DNA from: an uncultured Alphaproteobacteria bacterium
GTDB taxonomy: Bacteria > Pseudomonadota > Alphaproteobacteria > CAAHEQ01 > UBA3637
Assembly (NCBI GenBank): GCA_937888725.1
Contig: CALARE010000010.1
Location: 1-64,000 of the forward strand
Length of the DNA: 64,000 nucleotides
Direction: 5' to 3'
Shown here: positions 1-8,490 of the stretch, one piece after another
Layout of the letters: the number at the start of each line of letters is the position of its first letter
Numbering within the stretch: position 1 is the first letter of the stretch
Program-made: the position numbers and the translations under genes
Notes under the pieces: generated by a model
Database searches by the model: none
The model's input: the letters and a program-made list of their open reading frames with translations, nothing else
What the model was told of the DNA's origin: nothing

Positions 1-95
1 TGACTTATTATAAAATTGATAATTTACAAAAACGTCATTATTTTCAAAAATTTTACAGACTATTTTTCTTTTTACTTAAAATCAAAAAATTTAAT

Positions 96-368
96 CTATT
101 GTAATTTATATCCTTCGTAACGGTCCTTTCCTTGACGGACATTTTCCGCTTCTTGCAAACCATACTTATTTGCTTTTTTACCCAGACGAACGGAAGCATC
201 GGAAAAATCACTCCACATTGATTTTACTCCTGACACATAGCCTGACAACTGTTTATTCACCTTTTGACAGGCCTCTTGAGGATTAATCCCCATAAAAAAC
301 CACACAACCAAAAGGAATGCACCAATATGAATTGCTAACCATTTTAATGCGATCATTAACTTTTTCAT
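96..368 (-). CDS. Small single-pass membrane protein, unknown function
   Basis: A 90-residue protein with one strong hydrophobic segment at about residues 9-27, followed by a charged soluble tail. A signal-anchor topology is likely, with the tail probably outside the cytoplasm. The tail is rich in Lys, Gln and Ser and has no motif I recognise. An AAAGGAAA ribosome-binding stretch precedes the start. It is divergent from the metalloprotease gene at 440. I do not recognise a family; the gene call rests on the clean membrane segment and the start context. Confidence 0.6.
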   Translation of the reverse strand: MKKLMIALKWLAIHIGAFLLVVWFFMGINPQEACQKVNKQLSGYVSGVKSMWSDFSDASVRLGKKANKYGLQEAENVRQGKDRYEGYKLQ

Positions 369-439
369 TATTCATTTTCCTTTCTTTTATGTAAAATAAA
401 TGTTATATTAAGTATAATGTAAAATAAGGTTGTTTGTAA

Positions 440-1117
440 ATGAAAAAAATTAAAATTTGTGATATATATATAAACTTTGTTAAACGACAAAATCAAAAAA
501 CTATTCGCCTTTTTGTTAATAAAGACAATCAAATCACTTTATCAGCTCCTTTTTTTTGTTCTGAAAAAACAGCAATAGACTTTGCATTCAAACATCAAGA
601 GTGGATTAAAGAAAAAACATCTAAAACCATTCAAGAAACAACCTTTCACCATAAAGATATCGTCTCAATTTTAGGAACAAATTATAAAATTATCCACAAG
701 CCCAATGCCCCTGGCTACACAACTGTTGAAGAAGATACTCTTTTTATTGGCGGTGAAGAACAATTTATTCATCGAAAAATTTCAACTTTTGCAAAAAAAG
801 AATTATTAAAATACATTCAAGAAAAAGCCATTAACATGGGTAAAATTATTGGTAAAAAGCCTCTTAAAATTTCTTTAAAAAACACAACCTCAAGATGGGG
901 TAGCTGTTCATCTAAAGGTAATTTAAATTTTTGCTGGAAAATTGCTTTTGCACCTCTATATGTAATTAACTATCTAATCGCTCATGAAGTTGCTCATTTA
1001 AAAGAAATGAATCACAGTCAAAAATTTTGGGAAACAGTTGCTCTTTTTAATACAGAACAAGCAAAAGCTGAAATTTGGCTTAGAAAAAATGGGAAAGATC
1101 TTATTTCTATCAAATAA
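440..1117 (+). CDS. YgjP/SprT-like zinc metallopeptidase (DUF45, M48-type)
   Basis: A 225-residue protein carrying the zinc motif HEVAH at residues 182-186, with a third likely ligand His192. The RWGSC box at 152-156 is typical of YgjP-like DUF45 proteins. There is no signal peptide or membrane segment, so it should be cytoplasmic. Family members are predicted peptidases, often next to restriction or DNA genes; the substrate is unknown. A TATAAT element lies at 413-418. The stop falls two bases before the stop of the convergent amidase gene, so the two genes meet tail to tail without space for a terminator. Confidence 0.88.
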   Translation: MKKIKICDIYINFVKRQNQKTIRLFVNKDNQITLSAPFFCSEKTAIDFAFKHQEWIKEKTSKTIQETTFHHKDIVSILGTNYKIIHKPNAPGYTTVEEDTLFIGGEEQFIHRKISTFAKKELLKYIQEKAINMGKIIGKKPLKISLKNTTSRWGSCSSKGNLNFCWKIAFAPLYVINYLIAHEVAHLKEMNHSQKFWETVALFNTEQAKAEIWLRKNGKDLISIK

Positions 1118-1119
1118 GA

Positions 1120-2310
1120 TTAATTGCCAATTTCCTTAAAATATGCATCAACCGCACGCACCAATGCTTTGCCTAATTTTTTACGGTAAGAGGCTTTTTG
1201 CATTTCTCTTTCCTCTTTCCGATTTGACATATATCCCATTTCTAACAAAACAGATGGAATATTAGGGGATTTTAAAACAGCAAATCCAGCAAAACGATGG
1301 GCATTTGGCAACAACTGAACAGAGCGTTGCATTTCCTTTACGACTAAATCCGCATACCTTCTTGATTCTTTCATCGTATCTTGTTTTGCAAGATCAATCA
1401 GAACACTACTCACCTCTTGCTGATAATCATCTAAATCCATACCCAATAAAATATCAGATTTATTTTCCCTTTCAGCCAAAGCAGCAGCCTCTTTATCAGA
1501 TGCTTTCTCTGAAATTGTATAAATTGATAACCCGCGAGCAGATGTGTTTTTTGCACTATCCGCATGAATTGAAATAAATAAATCAGCCTTTGCATCATGT
1601 GCTTTTTTTACCCGCCCCCGTAGCGTAATAAAAACATCTCTATCGCGGCTAAGAACGACTTTATAACCAGCATCTTCTAAAAGTTTTTTTGTTTCTTTTG
1701 CCATTTTTAGTGTTAAATCTTTTTCATATCGGCCTGCTTTTGAAATAGCACCAGGGTCTTGACCGCCATGTCCAGCATCTAACATCACCACTTTTTTTGA
1801 TTTTGAAAAAGGCAATAAACCTGATGTTTTTTCTTTAGGTTTAGATGCTAATTTTGACACAGATGAAGCGTGTGATATTTTTTCTTTATTTGTTTGAGAT
1901 ATTGCTTTTCCATTTGGTTTTAAATCAACAACCAACCGCCATTTACCGTTTTTACCTTCAGGAGGCAAAATAAAATGACTTTCTGTTACATTTGAAAGCA
2001 AATCAAAAACTATTCTTGCTGTATTGCCTCCTTGTTTACCAAAACGAACTTTTGAAATAACAATATTTTTTTTAAACTCTTTTTTTTGAACTGCATAGGC
2101 TATCTGACTTTTTTGCATATCAATAACCAAACGAACAGGATTTTGTAATGTAAAAATTTTAAAATTCAATTTTTCATTCGATTCAATAACGATTCGTCCC
2201 GTCCCATTTGAAAATGCCGATAATCGCACGTCACTCACCGATGCAGCAAACGAACTACATGATACAAAAATAAGCGACAAGACCCAAAATATAATCGTTT
2301 TTATATGCAT
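1120..2310 (-). CDS. amiC: N-acetylmuramoyl-L-alanine amidase, AmiC type (AMIN + Amidase_3)
   Basis: A zinc amidase that cuts the stem peptide from N-acetylmuramic acid during septal peptidoglycan splitting. Residues 1-23 form an export signal; an FVSC sequence inside it leaves a lipoprotein reading possible but weak. An AMIN targeting domain spans roughly 24-130, then a Ser/Lys linker, then the Amidase_3 catalytic domain from about 173. The expected zinc and catalytic residues are present: His181 (LDAGHGG), Glu196, His249 (SIHAD) and Glu357 (LLEMGYMSN). Its length of 396 residues is usual for the family. The symbol is by domain architecture; AmiA/B/C cannot be told apart safely here. Confidence 0.92.
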   Translation of the reverse strand: MHIKTIIFWVLSLIFVSCSSFAASVSDVRLSAFSNGTGRIVIESNEKLNFKIFTLQNPVRLVIDMQKSQIAYAVQKKEFKKNIVISKVRFGKQGGNTARIVFDLLSNVTESHFILPPEGKNGKWRLVVDLKPNGKAISQTNKEKISHASSVSKLASKPKEKTSGLLPFSKSKKVVMLDAGHGGQDPGAISKAGRYEKDLTLKMAKETKKLLEDAGYKVVLSRDRDVFITLRGRVKKAHDAKADLFISIHADSAKNTSARGLSIYTISEKASDKEAAALAERENKSDILLGMDLDDYQQEVSSVLIDLAKQDTMKESRRYADLVVKEMQRSVQLLPNAHRFAGFAVLKSPNIPSVLLEMGYMSNRKEEREMQKASYRKKLGKALVRAVDAYFKEIGN

Positions 2311-2344
2311 TGAACCTTTAAAAAAATTTTTTATATAAAAAAAC

Positions 2345-2373
2345 TTGATAATTTACTTTTATACCTATATAAT
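2345..2373 (+). promoter_or_regulatory. Sigma70-type promoter of the RNase E/G gene
   Basis: TTGATA at 2345-2350, a 17-bp spacer, and TATAAT at 2368-2373. This is close to the bacterial consensus. It places the transcript start near 2380 and leaves a leader of about 185 nt before the rne start codon. Confidence 0.7.
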
Positions 2374-2380
2374 ACAAATT

Positions 2381-2530
2381 GCAATCAAAAATGATTGCTC
2401 AAGAGTTATTTTTTAATCCGATGGGTTAGCAATGAATGCTTTTATAACAACATTTTATTTTCAGAACGGTACTTCTCTGATGGACATCGGGTTATTTATT
2501 GTTATTAGGCCTTTTGTTCGAAAACAAAAG
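2381..2530 (+). promoter_or_regulatory. Structured 5' leader of the RNase E/G mRNA
   Basis: Two clear hairpins are visible: GCAATCA/TGATTGC (2381-2387 with 2392-2398) at the very 5' end, and an 8-bp stem CTTTTGTT/AACAAAAG with a CGAA loop (2511-2530), 36 nt before the start codon. In Escherichia coli the long rne leader mediates autoregulation by RNase E. A similar role here is inference from position and structure only. A 72-codon reading frame starting at 2432 overlaps the rne start out of frame and is probably not translated. Confidence 0.5.
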
Positions 2531-2565
2531 ATGCTTTTCACCAAATTGTTAAAGGAATTTATTTT

Positions 2566-4827
2566 ATGTCAAAAAAGATGCTTATTGATGCAACGCATCT
2601 GGAAGAAACACGCGTTGTTGTATCAGAAAATGGGAGAGTTGAAGAACTAGACGTTGACACCTCCACAAAAAAACAAATCAAAGGGAATATTTATTTAGCA
2701 AAGATTGTTCGTGTCGAACCATCTTTACAGGCTGCTTTTGTTGATTATGGCGGAAATCGACATGGATTCTTGGCTTTTAGTGAAATCCACCCTGATTATT
2801 ACCAAATCCCAGTAGCAGACAGAGAAGCATTAAAAGCAATGCTCAAAAAAACTGAAGAAGATGAGATTGAAACTTTTTCTGAAGAAAAAACAACAAAAAA
2901 TGATGTTGAAATCATTTCTGAAATTGAAGGTGATATTCACACAAAATTGAATCCTTCATTTATCAAACGTTATAAAATTCAAGAAGTCATCCGTCAAGGA
3001 CAAGTCATGCTTGTTCAAGTTGTTAAAGAAGAACGTGGAAATAAAGGTGCTGCTTTAACAACCTATCTGTCCCTTGCTGGTCGTTTTAGTGTTTTAATGC
3101 CAAACAATGGGAAAGGCGGGGGCATTTCTCGCAAAATTACTAATGTAAAAGATAGAAAAGCATTACGTGCAATTATTGATAAGTTTTCAATTCCCGATGG
3201 GATGAGTGTTATTATTCGTACTGCGGGACAAGGAAAAACAAAAACAGAAATCAAAAGAGATTATGATTATCTGATTAAAACATGGCTTAAAATTCGTGAA
3301 GAAACCCTTGAATCACTTGCTCCAAAACTTATTCATGAAGAAGGGGATATTGTCAAACGTTCTTTACGAGATGTTTTTACCCCAGATATTGAGGAGATAT
3401 GGATCGAAGGTGAAAGTGTTTTCAAATCAGCAAAAGAATTTATGAAAATGCTTATGCCCAGCCAAGCAAAAAAAATCAAACAATATAAGGGAGAAGAACC
3501 TTTATTTGTTGCACAACAAATCGAATCTCAATTAGAAAGTATTCACAATAATATTGTTCAACTCAAATCTGGTGGTTACCTTGTTATTGACCAAACAGAA
3601 GCATTAGTAGCTGTTGATGTCAACTCTGGAAGAGCCACAAAAGAACATGATATTGAGGAAACAGCACTTAGAACAAACCTTGAAACATGTGAAGAATTAG
3701 CTCGTCAATTGCGTTTGCGTGACATGGCTGGGTTAATTGTGATAGATTTTATCGATATGGAAGAAGCAAAAAACAATGCTGCTGTTGAGCGAAAATTAAA
3801 AGAAGCACTCAAAAAAGATAGAGCACGCATTCAGGTTGGCAAAATGTCAGGCTTTGGATTAATTGAAATGTCAAGACAACGTCTGCATTCAAGCTTTTTA
3901 GAAAGTAGCTATCATACCTGTATGCATTGTGCTGGGAAAGGGGTTGTCCGTTCTGTTGAATCATGTGCTATGCATGCTTTACATATTTTAGAAGAAGCAG
4001 CTTTTAAAAATACAAAAAATAAAATTTTAATCTCATTACCTGTTAATGTTTCAACATACTTATTAAATGTTAAGCGTTCACATTTGGTTGCATTAGAAAA
4101 AAAATATGATGTCACAATTCAAATTATTCCTGATGAAACCTTACTTCGCCCATCTGATTTTAAATTAGAGCGAATTAGGGAAGATGGTGAGCGACAAAAT
4201 ATCCATTTAACCAATAACAAACAGGAACAAAAAGAAAAGAAAAAACCTGATTTTTCAAAAATCCCAACTGAAAAAGAAATAAAACATCTTGAAAAAGAAG
4301 CTGTTGCAAAAGAAGCATCCACAGGATCAAACTCAGATGAGTTAGAAGAAGAACCTACTCATTTTGAAAAGAAAGGCAAAAATAGACGGCGTAACGAATG
4401 GCGAAAAAGACGACGTGAAAGACGATTACTCGCAAAATTGAAACGTCAAGATGAAAATAACGCTATACAAGCAGAAAATTCATCACATGGAGAAGAAAAG
4501 TTTACGGTTGTTGAACAACACGATTTTTCTGAAATTAAAAATGAAGAGCCAAAACAAACACAAAATAAACTTGAAAAAACAACAGATGAAAATAAAAAAA
4601 GAAATGAAACTAAAAAATCATCCCCGAAAAAGAAAGGTGTGAAAAAAGTAGCTCGTTCATCTAAAAAAGAAAACGCTCAAACAGTAAATGAAATTCCAGA
4701 TAAAAAGGATACTAAAACGCCTAAACAAACTGAAAAAAAAGAGGCATCTATTGACGTTTCCACACAAGAGGCAACACCTCCAAAACAAACAAAAAAAGGC
4801 TGGTGGAACAAATTAGTCAATCAATAA
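2566..4827 (+). CDS. rne: Ribonuclease E/G family endoribonuclease
   Basis: An endoribonuclease for mRNA decay and rRNA/tRNA processing. The N-terminal half carries an S1-like RNA-binding domain with an acidic insertion near residues 95-130. Next comes the catalytic region with the LIVIDFIDM motif (Asp394, Asp397). A C-x2-C zinc-link at Cys452 and Cys455 follows, expected to hold dimers together. After about residue 535 the protein is Lys/Glu-rich and disordered, with an Arg-rich RNA-binding patch near 610-630. This resembles an RNase E scaffold tail, so rne is preferred over rng. At 753 residues it is a short RNase E. The start is set by AAAGGAAT just upstream. Confidence 0.93.
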   Translation: MSKKMLIDATHLEETRVVVSENGRVEELDVDTSTKKQIKGNIYLAKIVRVEPSLQAAFVDYGGNRHGFLAFSEIHPDYYQIPVADREALKAMLKKTEEDEIETFSEEKTTKNDVEIISEIEGDIHTKLNPSFIKRYKIQEVIRQGQVMLVQVVKEERGNKGAALTTYLSLAGRFSVLMPNNGKGGGISRKITNVKDRKALRAIIDKFSIPDGMSVIIRTAGQGKTKTEIKRDYDYLIKTWLKIREETLESLAPKLIHEEGDIVKRSLRDVFTPDIEEIWIEGESVFKSAKEFMKMLMPSQAKKIKQYKGEEPLFVAQQIESQLESIHNNIVQLKSGGYLVIDQTEALVAVDVNSGRATKEHDIEETALRTNLETCEELARQLRLRDMAGLIVIDFIDMEEAKNNAAVERKLKEALKKDRARIQVGKMSGFGLIEMSRQRLHSSFLESSYHTCMHCAGKGVVRSVESCAMHALHILEEAAFKNTKNKILISLPVNVSTYLLNVKRSHLVALEKKYDVTIQIIPDETLLRPSDFKLERIREDGERQNIHLTNNKQEQKEKKKPDFSKIPTEKEIKHLEKEAVAKEASTGSNSDELEEEPTHFEKKGKNRRRNEWRKRRRERRLLAKLKRQDENNAIQAENSSHGEEKFTVVEQHDFSEIKNEEPKQTQNKLEKTTDENKKRNETKKSSPKKKGVKKVARSSKKENAQTVNEIPDKKDTKTPKQTEKKEASIDVSTQEATPPKQTKKGWWNKLVNQ

Positions 4828-4840
4828 TCCTCTATTAAAA

Positions 4841-4890
4841 AGATAACCTGAAAATTGCTTATACAAATTTCGGGTTATCTTTTATTTTTT
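4841..4890 (+). terminator. Rho-independent terminator of rne
   Basis: A 13-bp stem (4841-4853 with 4868-4880, one G-T pair) is followed by TTTTATTTTTT. It lies 13 bp after the rne stop codon. Confidence 0.85.
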
Positions 4891-4892
4891 AA

Positions 4893-4921
4893 TTGCAATT
4901 CACAAAAAAATATGCTATTTA
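4893..4921 (+). promoter_or_regulatory. Promoter of tRNA-Glu
   Basis: TTGCAA (4893-4898), a 17-bp spacer and TATTTA (4916-4921). The predicted start is a few bases before the tRNA 5' end at 4935. The same TTGC-type -35 occurs before several other genes in this window. Confidence 0.55.
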
Positions 4922-4934
4922 CTCCCCATATTAT

Positions 4935-5009
4935 GACCCTATCATCTAGTGGTTAGGATACAACCCTCTCAAGGTTGGTACACGGGTTCAAATCCCGTTA
5001 GGGTCGCCA
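4935..5009 (+). tRNA. tRNA-Glu, anticodon CTC
   Basis: A full cloverleaf can be drawn. The acceptor stem GACCCTA (4935-4941) pairs with TAGGGTC (4999-5005), with discriminator G5006 and an encoded CCA at 5007-5009. The anticodon stem is CAACC/GGTTG with loop CTCTCAA and anticodon CTC at 4968-4970. The T arm is ACGGG/CCCGT around TTCAAAT. The sequence closely follows known tRNA-Glu genes. A second isoacceptor (TTC) must lie outside the window. Confidence 0.97.
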
Positions 5010-5017
5010 ATAAAGAT

Positions 5018-5046
5018 GCCCACTTTTTTGAGTGGGTATTTTTATT
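5018..5046 (+). terminator. Terminator after tRNA-Glu
   Basis: The stem GCCCACT/AGTGGGT (5018-5024 with 5031-5037) is followed by a T-rich tail. It sits nine bases after the tRNA. Confidence 0.85.
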
Positions 5047-5145
5047 GGTGAATTTTATAATTGCATTTTTTTATTTTAAAAAGATTTACTTTAAATTTTT
5101 AACAGGATAATTTATAATTAATAAAAATCCGCTCAGAGTTCGCAT

Positions 5146-5256
5146 ATGATTCGAAAATTTGAAGAAAAAGATTTAAATCAAACTTTAAAATTATATAACG
5201 AAATCCGTCAACAGCATATTGAATTATTAGATGGACATTTCACAAAACAGACATGA
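5146..5256 (+). pseudogene. Remnant of a GNAT acetyltransferase (N-terminal 36 codons)
   Basis: An open frame beginning MIRKFEEKDLNQTLKLYNEI ends after 36 codons. That opening matches the usual N-terminus of GNAT-family N-acetyltransferases (beta-1 strand and start of alpha-1). The acetyl-CoA-binding motif and the rest of the roughly 140-residue domain are absent, and the next gene begins 36 bp later. The likeliest reading is a deletion remnant. A functional 36-residue peptide is possible but unsupported, since no good ribosome-binding site precedes it. Confidence 0.45.
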
Positions 5257-5292
5257 AAAATAAAAATACACCTTAATTTAAAGAGGACACAA

Positions 5293-5841
5293 ATGAAAAT
5301 TGGGTTTCAAGGAGATTTATTCAGTAATTCAGAAGAAGCTAGTCAAATATTTGCAAAAAAAATGCATTTTGAAAATGTGGAATTTATTCCTCTAATTTCT
5401 TCAAAAAACGTTGTTGAAAATCTCATCACAAAAAAGATTGATTATGGCGTTATGGCAACAAAAAATTCTATTGCTGGTGATGTCGTTGAAACAATAGATG
5501 CCCTCACAAGCAAAATCAAGTGTATTTCATTGGTAGAAATTCCTATTCACCATTGTTTATTTAAAAAAATGCCCATTTCAAGAATTGAATATATAGCATC
5601 CCATATTCAAGCACTCAAACAAACGCGAAAAACACGAGAATTGCTCTTTAAAAACATATGTGAAGTTGAATGCCTTGATACCGCTCTTGCTGCAAAAATG
5701 CTTGCTTTTGGTGAATATCCAGAAAATTATGGCGTTATTTGCCGACAAAATGCTGGTGAATTTTATAATTTAACCTTGGTTCAAAAAAATATTGAAGACA
5801 CCCCCTTAAATCAAACAACATTTGGCCTATTTTGTCTTTAA
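5293..5841 (+). CDS. Prephenate-dehydratase-like domain protein, degenerate, without ACT domain
   Basis: A 182-residue protein aligning by eye to the type-2 periplasmic-binding fold of prephenate dehydratase. It has the opening IGFQG, then IDYGVMATKNS where the family has a PIENS-type motif, IHHCL, SHIQALKQ where the family has SHPQALxQ, and a final NIEDTPLNQTTFGL where the family has TRF. Several conserved residues are altered: the Glu of PIENS, the Pro of SHPQ and the Arg of TRF. There is no ACT regulatory domain. Catalysis of prephenate to phenylpyruvate is therefore doubtful. A good AAAGAGGA site precedes the start. It lies in an accessory patch next to a tRNA. Confidence 0.65.
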   Translation: MKIGFQGDLFSNSEEASQIFAKKMHFENVEFIPLISSKNVVENLITKKIDYGVMATKNSIAGDVVETIDALTSKIKCISLVEIPIHHCLFKKMPISRIEYIASHIQALKQTRKTRELLFKNICEVECLDTALAAKMLAFGEYPENYGVICRQNAGEFYNLTLVQKNIEDTPLNQTTFGLFCL

Positions 5842-5918
5842 TTTGGTACTACAATCCACCTTAATCAAAAAAAAATAAAAAACAGACTACAAAAATTATA
5901 AAAAATTATGTATTATAT

Positions 5919-5968
5919 ACTCGTATCGCAAAAATAGGGACTCGTAGCTTTGTGTTCTATGATAGAAC
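5919..5968 (+). promoter_or_regulatory. Direct repeat and palindrome upstream of the serine recombinase
   Basis: ACTCGTA occurs at 5919-5925 and again at 5940-5946, a 21-bp (two helical turn) spacing. A perfect inverted repeat GTTCTA-TGA-TAGAAC lies at 5954-5968, about 25 bp before the start codon. Both could be operator or recombination half-sites; function is inference. Confidence 0.45.
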
Positions 5969-5992
5969 TTTTTATTTTTTATGGAGACAGAG

Positions 5993-6610
5993 ATGATCTA
6001 TGGGTACTTAAGAGTCAGTACAGATAAACAAACTTTAGAAAATCAAGAATTTGAAATTAATAACTTTTGCCAAAATGAAAATATGGAAGTTTCTCTTTGG
6101 ATAACCGAAACAATTAGCGGAACTATTCCATTAGAAAAGCGAAAACTTTCCCGTGTGTTAAAAGCACTTCGCAAAGATGATATTCTCATTTGTTCGGAAA
6201 TATCAAGACTGGGCAGAAATTTATTTCAAATTATGTCAATCTTAAATATGTGCATGCAAAAAGATGTTCAAGTTTGGACAATTAAAGACAATTATCGATT
6301 AGGAAGTGATATTCAAAGCAAAGTTCTTGCTTTTGCATTTTCACTTTCAGCGGAAATTGAGCGAAATCTCATTAGCCAACGAACAAAAGAGGCTCTTGCT
6401 AGAATCAAAGCAAGTGGTCGCAAATTAGGACGTCCTACTGGCAGTAAAAATAAAAAATATGTATTAGATGGAAAAGAAGAACTGCTTCAAAAATTACTTG
6501 ATGAGGGTTTGAAAAAAACACAAATCGCAAGAAAATTGTCCATAAGCACAAAATCCATTTATAATTATTTAAAGAGCAAAAAAGAATCTGATACGAAAAC
6601 AGAACGCTAG
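5993..6610 (+). CDS. Serine site-specific recombinase (resolvase/invertase family)
   Basis: A DNA recombinase of the small serine type. Numbered from the ATG at 5993, the catalytic Ser9 sits in YGYLRVSTDKQ with Arg7 nearby. Further conserved parts are SEISRLGRN and the E-helix region ending AEIERNLISQRTKEAL. A C-terminal helix-turn-helix spans about residues 165-195. The start at 5993 is chosen over 5981 because GGAG at 5983-5986 gives correct spacing only for 5993. It resembles DNA invertases such as the Bacteroides Mpi type more than transposon resolvases, but this is by eye. No obvious invertible segment was found beside it. It shares its terminator with alr. Confidence 0.9.
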   Translation: MIYGYLRVSTDKQTLENQEFEINNFCQNENMEVSLWITETISGTIPLEKRKLSRVLKALRKDDILICSEISRLGRNLFQIMSILNMCMQKDVQVWTIKDNYRLGSDIQSKVLAFAFSLSAEIERNLISQRTKEALARIKASGRKLGRPTGSKNKKYVLDGKEELLQKLLDEGLKKTQIARKLSISTKSIYNYLKSKKESDTKTER

Positions 6611-6630
6611 AAATTCTAGCGTTCTATTTT
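6601..6630. terminator. Bidirectional terminator shared by recombinase and alr
   Basis: AGAACGCTAG/CTAGCGTTCT (6601-6610 with 6616-6625) has T-rich sequence beyond it on the plus strand. The stop codons of both convergent genes lie inside the stem. Confidence 0.75.
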
Positions 6631-7691
6631 TTCTCAATAATATTAAATCGACCAGACTTGCATATCCCATTTAAAATTTCATAACCAATTGTACCTGCAT
6701 CTTGTCCCATATCATCCACAGTATATTGGTCATTCAAAATATCAACAAAGTCACCTTCATTTAAATTTTCAATGTCTGTCACATCACACATAATATTATC
6801 CATGGAAAGGCGACCCACTAATCTAATTTCTTGAGAATTAAAAAAGATGCGACCTCTACCTGCTAAAGAACGAGGCAAACCATCAGCATATCCAATCGAA
6901 ACAATAGCTATTTTCATTTTTTTAGCCGATTTGTATGAGGCACCATAACCGATATATTCCCCCTTATCAACTGTTGCAATTTGGAGTACAGGAGCTTTTA
7001 AAGAAAGAACATTTTTCATCCTGTTTTTCCTATCTGGAGCAGTGTTTAATCCATACATAGCAGCACCAAGACGCACCATATTTTTTTGAAACTTTTCACC
7101 TAAAAATAACCCATCAGATGCTGATAATGTTAACGGTGTATTTGGGAAATATGTTGAAATTTTATCAAATGCTTCAATTTGATGCCAATTCATAAAATGA
7201 TAAGGTTCATCAGCACATGAAAGATGAGATAAAATATAAGAAAATTCTTTTTTATCTGAAGCAGTTAATTTTTGAATATCACTTATGCGAAAACCGAGTC
7301 GATTTAGCCCTGTTTCAACATTTAAAACAGGCTTAATAGTTGAAATTTTATTTTTTTTCCAAAAATCAAACATTTTTGGCGTCGCAATAACAGGTATTAA
7401 ATTTTCTTTTTTCACGAGCTCAATCGAATCATCTCCCACCCCTTGTAAAAGAAAAATATCCGCCTTTGGTGCAAAAGAACGGACCTTTGCACCTTCTGTT
7501 GCAAGTGCTACAAAAAAATGATTGCATCCAACCTTAATTAATTCAGGCACCACTCTTTCGATACCTAAACCATACGCATTATTTTTAACAACAGCTGCAG
7601 CTATTGAATGTGGAGCTTGTGATTTTAAAAAAAGGTAATTTTCAACAAGAGCTTTTAAATCTATCGTTAAAACAGATTGTGTATAAATCAT
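6624..7691 (-). CDS. alr: Alanine racemase
   Basis: A PLP enzyme interconverting L- and D-alanine to supply D-Ala for peptidoglycan. The PLP lysine is Lys36 in AVVKNNAYGLG; the family usually has VKADAYG, so the following two residues differ. The second catalytic base is the Tyr of IGYGASY at about 249, and the PLP-phosphate region RLGAAMYG follows the usual order. The length of 355 residues is normal. The start codon abuts the stop of the upstream transglutaminase-like gene, so the two genes are probably co-transcribed. Confidence 0.95.
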   Translation of the reverse strand: MIYTQSVLTIDLKALVENYLFLKSQAPHSIAAAVVKNNAYGLGIERVVPELIKVGCNHFFVALATEGAKVRSFAPKADIFLLQGVGDDSIELVKKENLIPVIATPKMFDFWKKNKISTIKPVLNVETGLNRLGFRISDIQKLTASDKKEFSYILSHLSCADEPYHFMNWHQIEAFDKISTYFPNTPLTLSASDGLFLGEKFQKNMVRLGAAMYGLNTAPDRKNRMKNVLSLKAPVLQIATVDKGEYIGYGASYKSAKKMKIAIVSIGYADGLPRSLAGRGRIFFNSQEIRLVGRLSMDNIMCDVTDIENLNEGDFVDILNDQYTVDDMGQDAGTIGYEILNGICKSGRFNIIEKK

Positions 7692-8440
7692 TATTTGTTC
7701 CTCTCCTTTTTTCGAGCATTTTCTCTAAAAATTTTTTTCATGTCAACAGGATGTTTTAAATATTGATGTTTTTCACGACGGGGAAAATGGGTTTTAATCA
7801 TATCTTCTGGTTTCACTAAAAACCATTTGTTTTCAACAAACCTAGAGGCATTAATTTCCCTGTTTTTTTGACGCTTTTTTTTACGAACTTCTTTTCTATG
7901 CTCAGCAACAGTCCGTACATTTTCAAAAGCCATATAATCGCCTCCCATCCCCCAAGTCGCATCAACAAAAAACCACTTTTTATTAATATAAACAGCATTC
8001 CACGCATGTCCAGCCTCTTTAAAATTATCCATCGTTAAATTTTGCCCTGCATAACCATGAATTAATTCTTCTTTTAAACCTGCTAATTTTGCCATTCTAG
8101 AAAACAAATCTGCAATATCACCACATACACCTACTCGTGTTTTAAAAGCATCACCAGTCCGAAGTGCCTTATTTTTGTTCCGCACTTTTTTATTATCTAA
8201 AATAACATCATACTTAAAGGCATCATACTCAACATGATAAACAATCCATGCATAAATGACCCGTGCTTTTAAAACATCGTTATCTTTATATGGTTCAATT
8301 AAATATCGCACAAGTCTTGCTAAATTATTTTCAAACTCATGAGGCACCTCTTTTGCACGATTGTCAACGGCCACATAATCCATCGAATAACTTGAGACAG
8401 ATAAAAATAACACAATAATTGCGATAATAATTCTAACCAT
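7691..8440 (-). CDS. Secreted transglutaminase-like protein
   Basis: A transglutaminase-core (papain-like) protein with the full triad in order: Cys in GVCGD, His in AGHAWNAV and Asp in FVDATWG. The N-terminus from the chosen start (MVRIIIAIIVLFL) is a signal peptide or anchor, so it acts outside the cytoplasm. The C-terminal part is very basic. The frame could open at 8512, but that would put coding sequence inside the preceding terminator; the ATG at 8440 follows a weak GGTGTG site. Related bacterial proteins are predicted peptidases or peptide-crosslinking enzymes. The substrate is unknown; the next gene downstream is alr. Confidence 0.75.
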   Translation of the reverse strand: MVRIIIAIIVLFLSVSSYSMDYVAVDNRAKEVPHEFENNLARLVRYLIEPYKDNDVLKARVIYAWIVYHVEYDAFKYDVILDNKKVRNKNKALRTGDAFKTRVGVCGDIADLFSRMAKLAGLKEELIHGYAGQNLTMDNFKEAGHAWNAVYINKKWFFVDATWGMGGDYMAFENVRTVAEHRKEVRKKKRQKNREINASRFVENKWFLVKPEDMIKTHFPRREKHQYLKHPVDMKKIFRENARKKERNK

Positions 8441-8490
8441 TTTACACACCATACAATAAAGTATAAACAACTCCCCATTTTTTACAACAA

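Noticed and set aside
2432..2650. 72-codon frame overlapping the rne start
   Set aside because: It has no clear ribosome site, runs out of frame into rne and encodes a Lys/Leu/Phe-rich sequence typical of AT-rich shadow frames.
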